DNA of 8,199 nt from contig CAZXLH010000063.1 in the NCBI GenBank assembly GCA_964641455.1, positions 1 through 8,199 on the forward strand, read 5' to 3'. Below are positions 6,302-8,199 of the stretch, piece by piece. Below the pieces are notes generated by a model that ran no database searches, was not told where the DNA came from, and saw nothing but the letters and a program-made list of their open reading frames with translations. The stretch comes from DTU015 sp964641455. GTDB lineage: Bacteria; Bacillota; Sulfobacillia; Fermentithermobacillales; Fermentithermobacillaceae. The translations under genes and the position numbers were made by a program. Every line of letters begins with the position of its first letter. The first letter of the stretch is position 1.

Positions 6302-7043
6302 TCTCAAATTTCTTGATGGACGGGTCGCCGTTAACGTACTTGCAAAAACACCACAAAATGCAAAGGACGTGCAAGACGCTGCTGAGGGTTACGCAATCAT
6401 AGGTGTTGTATCCAAAGACTTTCCTACAGTCCAACTGGCCGTCGATACCATTAGGTCTCTACGCAACCATGCTGAACGTATTTCAATTGGACTTGGCGGA
6501 GGTGACTCAGCACAGTGGGAAAAGGTAATACATATTTCAGCTCAAGTGCGTCCTAATCACATAAATCAGGTTTTTCCACTGGCTGGATATACTCAGGCTT
6601 ACATGAGAGCATTGGGGCAGAGCCCCTTGGTAAATGCCCTTATCTCACCCACCGGCATTCCAGGCAGGGTTAGGATTTCAACCGGCCCTTTAAGCGGGCA
6701 ATGTCCGAATGCTGATATTGAGGTAGTTACAGCGCTTTCCATGATTAGAGAGGCAGGTATTAGATCTGTCAAACTGTTTCCCATTCGAGGTGATAATCTG
6801 TTGGACGAAGTGTCAATAGTGGCAAGAACAGCTGCGCAAGTTGGAATTGAAGTATTCGAACCTACCGGCGGCATTGACGAATCCAACTTCGGCAGGGTAT
6901 TGGAGATCTGTCTCCGAAGCGGTGTCAAAAGAGTGATACCTCATGTCTATTCATCCATTGTGGACAAAGCCACTGGTCTAACTAGGCCCGAATCTGTAGC
7001 CAATTTGCTTAGTACTATGAAACAAGTTGCAGGAAGATTTTGA
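6294..7043 (+). CDS. dgaF: DgaF-type 2-dehydro-3-deoxy-phosphogluconate (KDGP) aldolase
   Basis: A complete 249-residue TIM-barrel aldolase of the KDGP aldolase family (EF_0839/DgaF type), distinct in sequence from classical Eda. The likely Schiff-base lysine is K160 in SVKLFPIRG. GLGGGDS (66-72) and EPTGGID (189-195) are candidate phosphate- and substrate-binding loops, and PHVYSSIVDKATG (216-228) closes the barrel. It cleaves KDGP to pyruvate and glyceraldehyde 3-phosphate, completing the route started by the preceding ammonia-lyase. The ATG at 6294 lies inside the end of that gene (8-base overlap) with GAGGTG (6281-6286) 7 bases upstream, so the two are translationally coupled. It ends one base before the next start codon, placing the HAD hydrolase in the same operon. 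Confidence 0.88.
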   Translation: MDNLKFLDGRVAVNVLAKTPQNAKDVQDAAEGYAIIGVVSKDFPTVQLAVDTIRSLRNHAERISIGLGGGDSAQWEKVIHISAQVRPNHINQVFPLAGYTQAYMRALGQSPLVNALISPTGIPGRVRISTGPLSGQCPNADIEVVTALSMIREAGIRSVKLFPIRGDNLLDEVSIVARTAAQVGIEVFEPTGGIDESNFGRVLEICLRSGVKRVIPHVYSSIVDKATGLTRPESVANLLSTMKQVAGRF

Positions 7044-7044
7044 C

Positions 7045-7839
7045 ATGCGTACACTGCTAGCTATTGATCTAGATGGTACATTACTTAGGACAGACTTAAG
7101 TATAAGTGAGTTTAGTATAAAGGCGATTCACTCTGCAATAGAGACAGGTGTTGATGTAACACTCGCAACGGGCAGAACCTTCCCTTCTGCCGTGATGTAT
7201 GCAAAGCAATTGGGCCTGACCACACCCATAATCGCCTATAATGGGGCGATGATTAAAGATCATGCCCATAGCAAGGTAATCGTTCACCATACTATCAATC
7301 AGGAGATTGCCGAAAACGTAGTGGTACAAGCAGAGAAACGACGCCTGTATGTCAAAGCATACGTAGATGACGTCCTTGTCACTGCCGAAATGGATAGCCA
7401 GACCGAACAGTTTGCTCAGAATCACTGCTTGTCCGTTAACACCGTCGGGAGCCTATCTGAGGGTCTTGATGGAAATCCGACCATGATCGTTGTTATGTCT
7501 ACTGCTACGAAAATAAGCAATTTCAAGCAGGAACTTCTCATGGACAGTCTACCTGTAAACGGTCTTAGTTCCTGTGACAGATCGGTAGATATCGTGGCTG
7601 CCAACGTAACCAAAGCCTCTGGTCTAGCGTGCCTCGCTTCTATCTTAGATATCGACATCAAAAACACAGTGGCTATTGGTAATGCGGAAAACGACATAGC
7701 GATGGTGGAATGGGCCGGCTTAGGGGTCGCCGTAGGCAACGCTTCTGAAGACCTGAAAAACAGCGCCGATCTGGTACTGTCGCTGACTAATGACGAGGAT
7801 TGCATCGCAGACTTCATATACCGTTATCTACTACGTTAG
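7045..7839 (+). CDS. Cof-type HAD-superfamily sugar-phosphate phosphatase
   Basis: A 264-residue Cof/IIB haloacid dehalogenase hydrolase of normal length. Motif I is DLDGT with nucleophile D8 and acid/base D10; motif II is the threonine T42 in LATGRT; motif III is K190; motif IV reads GNAEND (212-217). Family members usually have GD at the start of motif IV, so N213 replaces a metal-binding aspartate, while D217 is kept. The cap domain occupies about residues 85-180. Cof proteins dephosphorylate sugar phosphates or flavin and pyridoxal phosphates; in this operon a role in removing dead-end sugar phosphates, or PLP turnover for the ammonia-lyase, is possible but unproven. The ATG at 7045 follows AGGAAG (7031-7036) by 8 bases and the aldolase stop by one base. 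An upstream TTG at 7027 is in frame but lies within the aldolase and has no such site. Confidence 0.87.
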   Translation: MRTLLAIDLDGTLLRTDLSISEFSIKAIHSAIETGVDVTLATGRTFPSAVMYAKQLGLTTPIIAYNGAMIKDHAHSKVIVHHTINQEIAENVVVQAEKRRLYVKAYVDDVLVTAEMDSQTEQFAQNHCLSVNTVGSLSEGLDGNPTMIVVMSTATKISNFKQELLMDSLPVNGLSSCDRSVDIVAANVTKASGLACLASILDIDIKNTVAIGNAENDIAMVEWAGLGVAVGNASEDLKNSADLVLSLTNDEDCIADFIYRYLLR

Positions 7840-7856
7840 TTTCGGAGGAGATAAGC

Positions 7857-8123
7857 ATGAGTTTCGAGAAGACCGTTAAGATAGGACTTAAACAAGGACT
7901 GCATGCTAGGCCGGCCGCAGAACTTGCCAAGATGGCAATGCAACACGAAGGAGAGGCTATTATGCTCGTTGGAGAAAAGAGGGTTAATCTGAAGAGTGTG
8001 ATCAACGTAATGACGGCAGGCGTGCAAGGTGGCCAGACCGCCAGACTGCAAATAACAGGTGAAGGGGCCGATAGGCTGATGGAGCGCATCTCTAGTCTTT
8101 TAGAGGATAGAACGATCCAGTAG
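7857..8123 (+). CDS. HPr-family phosphocarrier protein
   Basis: An 88-residue HPr. The phospho-acceptor histidine is H16 in GLHARPAAEL, and S47 in VNLKSVINVM is the equivalent of Ser46, the site that HPr kinase/phosphorylase modifies in Bacillota. Each is shifted by one residue from the B. subtilis numbering. It can take phosphate from enzyme I and pass it to PTS proteins and PRD regulators, and Ser phosphorylation would allow catabolite control. It has its own strong site GGAGGAG (7844-7850), 6 bases before the ATG, 17 bases after the phosphatase stop. Its place at the end of a catabolic operon, not next to ptsI, suggests a dedicated or second HPr serving this locus; whether the genome has another ptsH cannot be told. 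H16 rules out Crh, which lacks that histidine. Confidence 0.92.
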   Translation: MSFEKTVKIGLKQGLHARPAAELAKMAMQHEGEAIMLVGEKRVNLKSVINVMTAGVQGGQTARLQITGEGADRLMERISSLLEDRTIQ

Positions 8124-8131
8124 AGCTAACC

Positions 8132-8199
8132 CTACCTCACCCGGGCCACTCCCCGGTAGACCACTCCCCGCTCTCCGTCTACCGTAACTATGTCTCCAT
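8132..8199 (-). CDS. C-terminal end of a PEP-utilising enzyme mobile-domain protein (runs off right edge)
   Basis: On the minus strand, the frame entering at 8197 gives 21 codons ending at a TAG (8134-8132). The residues GDIVTVDGERGVVYRG resemble the end of the PEP-utiliser mobile (swivelling phosphohistidine) domain, where G-D-x-V-T-V-D-G-x-x-G-x-V-Y is common in PPDK, PEP synthase and rifampin phosphotransferase relatives. Because only a few residues follow, the mobile domain would be C-terminal, as in rifampin phosphotransferase-like or standalone mobile-domain proteins; in PTS enzyme I it is N-terminal, so enzyme I is unlikely. It converges on the HPr gene with only 8 bases between the two stop codons. 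The tail is short, so the family call is tentative. Confidence 0.6.
   Translation of the reverse strand, partial: GDIVTVDGERGVVYRGVARVR

Noticed and set aside
8124..8170. Bidirectional terminator between HPr and the minus-strand gene
   Set aside because: GC-rich GGTAG/CTACC pairings exist but they lie in the minus-strand coding region and no T-run follows on either strand.

Overview
The window comes from a bacterium and looks chromosomal. Strong AGGAGG-type ribosome binding sites, GTG/TTG starts, PRD-type regulators and an HPr that keeps the regulatory serine (HPr Ser46 equivalent) all point to Bacillota, perhaps a clostridial or negativicute lineage of middling GC. The genus cannot be read from the sequence.

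Layout. On the minus strand from the left edge lie the first 76 codons of a small membrane protein (DUF4311-like, running off the window) and, upstream of it in the same transcript, an intact amidohydrolase/deacetylase-family metal enzyme. A divergent control region of about 300 bases with an 8-bp inverted repeat separates these from a plus-strand series: a large HTH-PRD-PRD-EIIB-PRD transcription activator, a small standalone PRD protein, and a 358-base non-coding stretch with a dense set of TACGAG/CTCGTA inverted repeats. Then come a glycine-rich SFCGS protein, a DUF4312 protein cut by a 10-N assembly gap, a DgaE-type PLP ammonia-lyase missing its first codons in the gap, a DgaF-type KDGP aldolase, a Cof-type HAD hydrolase and an HPr. 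At the right edge, convergent on the minus strand, is the last 21 codons of what looks like a PEP-utilising enzyme mobile (phosphohistidine) domain.

How it fits together. DgaE and DgaF are known in Salmonella to turn 2-amino-2-deoxygluconate 6-phosphate into KDGP and ammonia, then pyruvate and glyceraldehyde 3-phosphate. The SFCGS, DUF4310, DUF4311 and DUF4312 families, a small PRD protein and the amidohydrolase recur with DgaE/DgaF-like enzymes in a cluster known from Enterococcus faecalis (EF_0829 to EF_0839) and Aeromonas; this is recalled, not searched. The role of the four SFCGS/DUF families is undescribed as far as I know. Here no sugar kinase and no recognisable PTS permease is visible, yet the pathway needs a phosphorylated substrate and the locus carries PRD regulators and its own HPr. 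The most interesting inference is that the DUF/SFCGS proteins form an unrecognised, possibly PTS-linked, uptake system for an (acylated) amino-sugar acid, with the amidohydrolase removing the acyl group.

The gene order differs from the cluster as I recall it: the amidohydrolase and DUF4311 gene are on the opposite strand, and the assembly gap sits exactly where they would usually be. The DUF4312-DgaE reading frame that runs through the Ns is an artefact, not a fusion.
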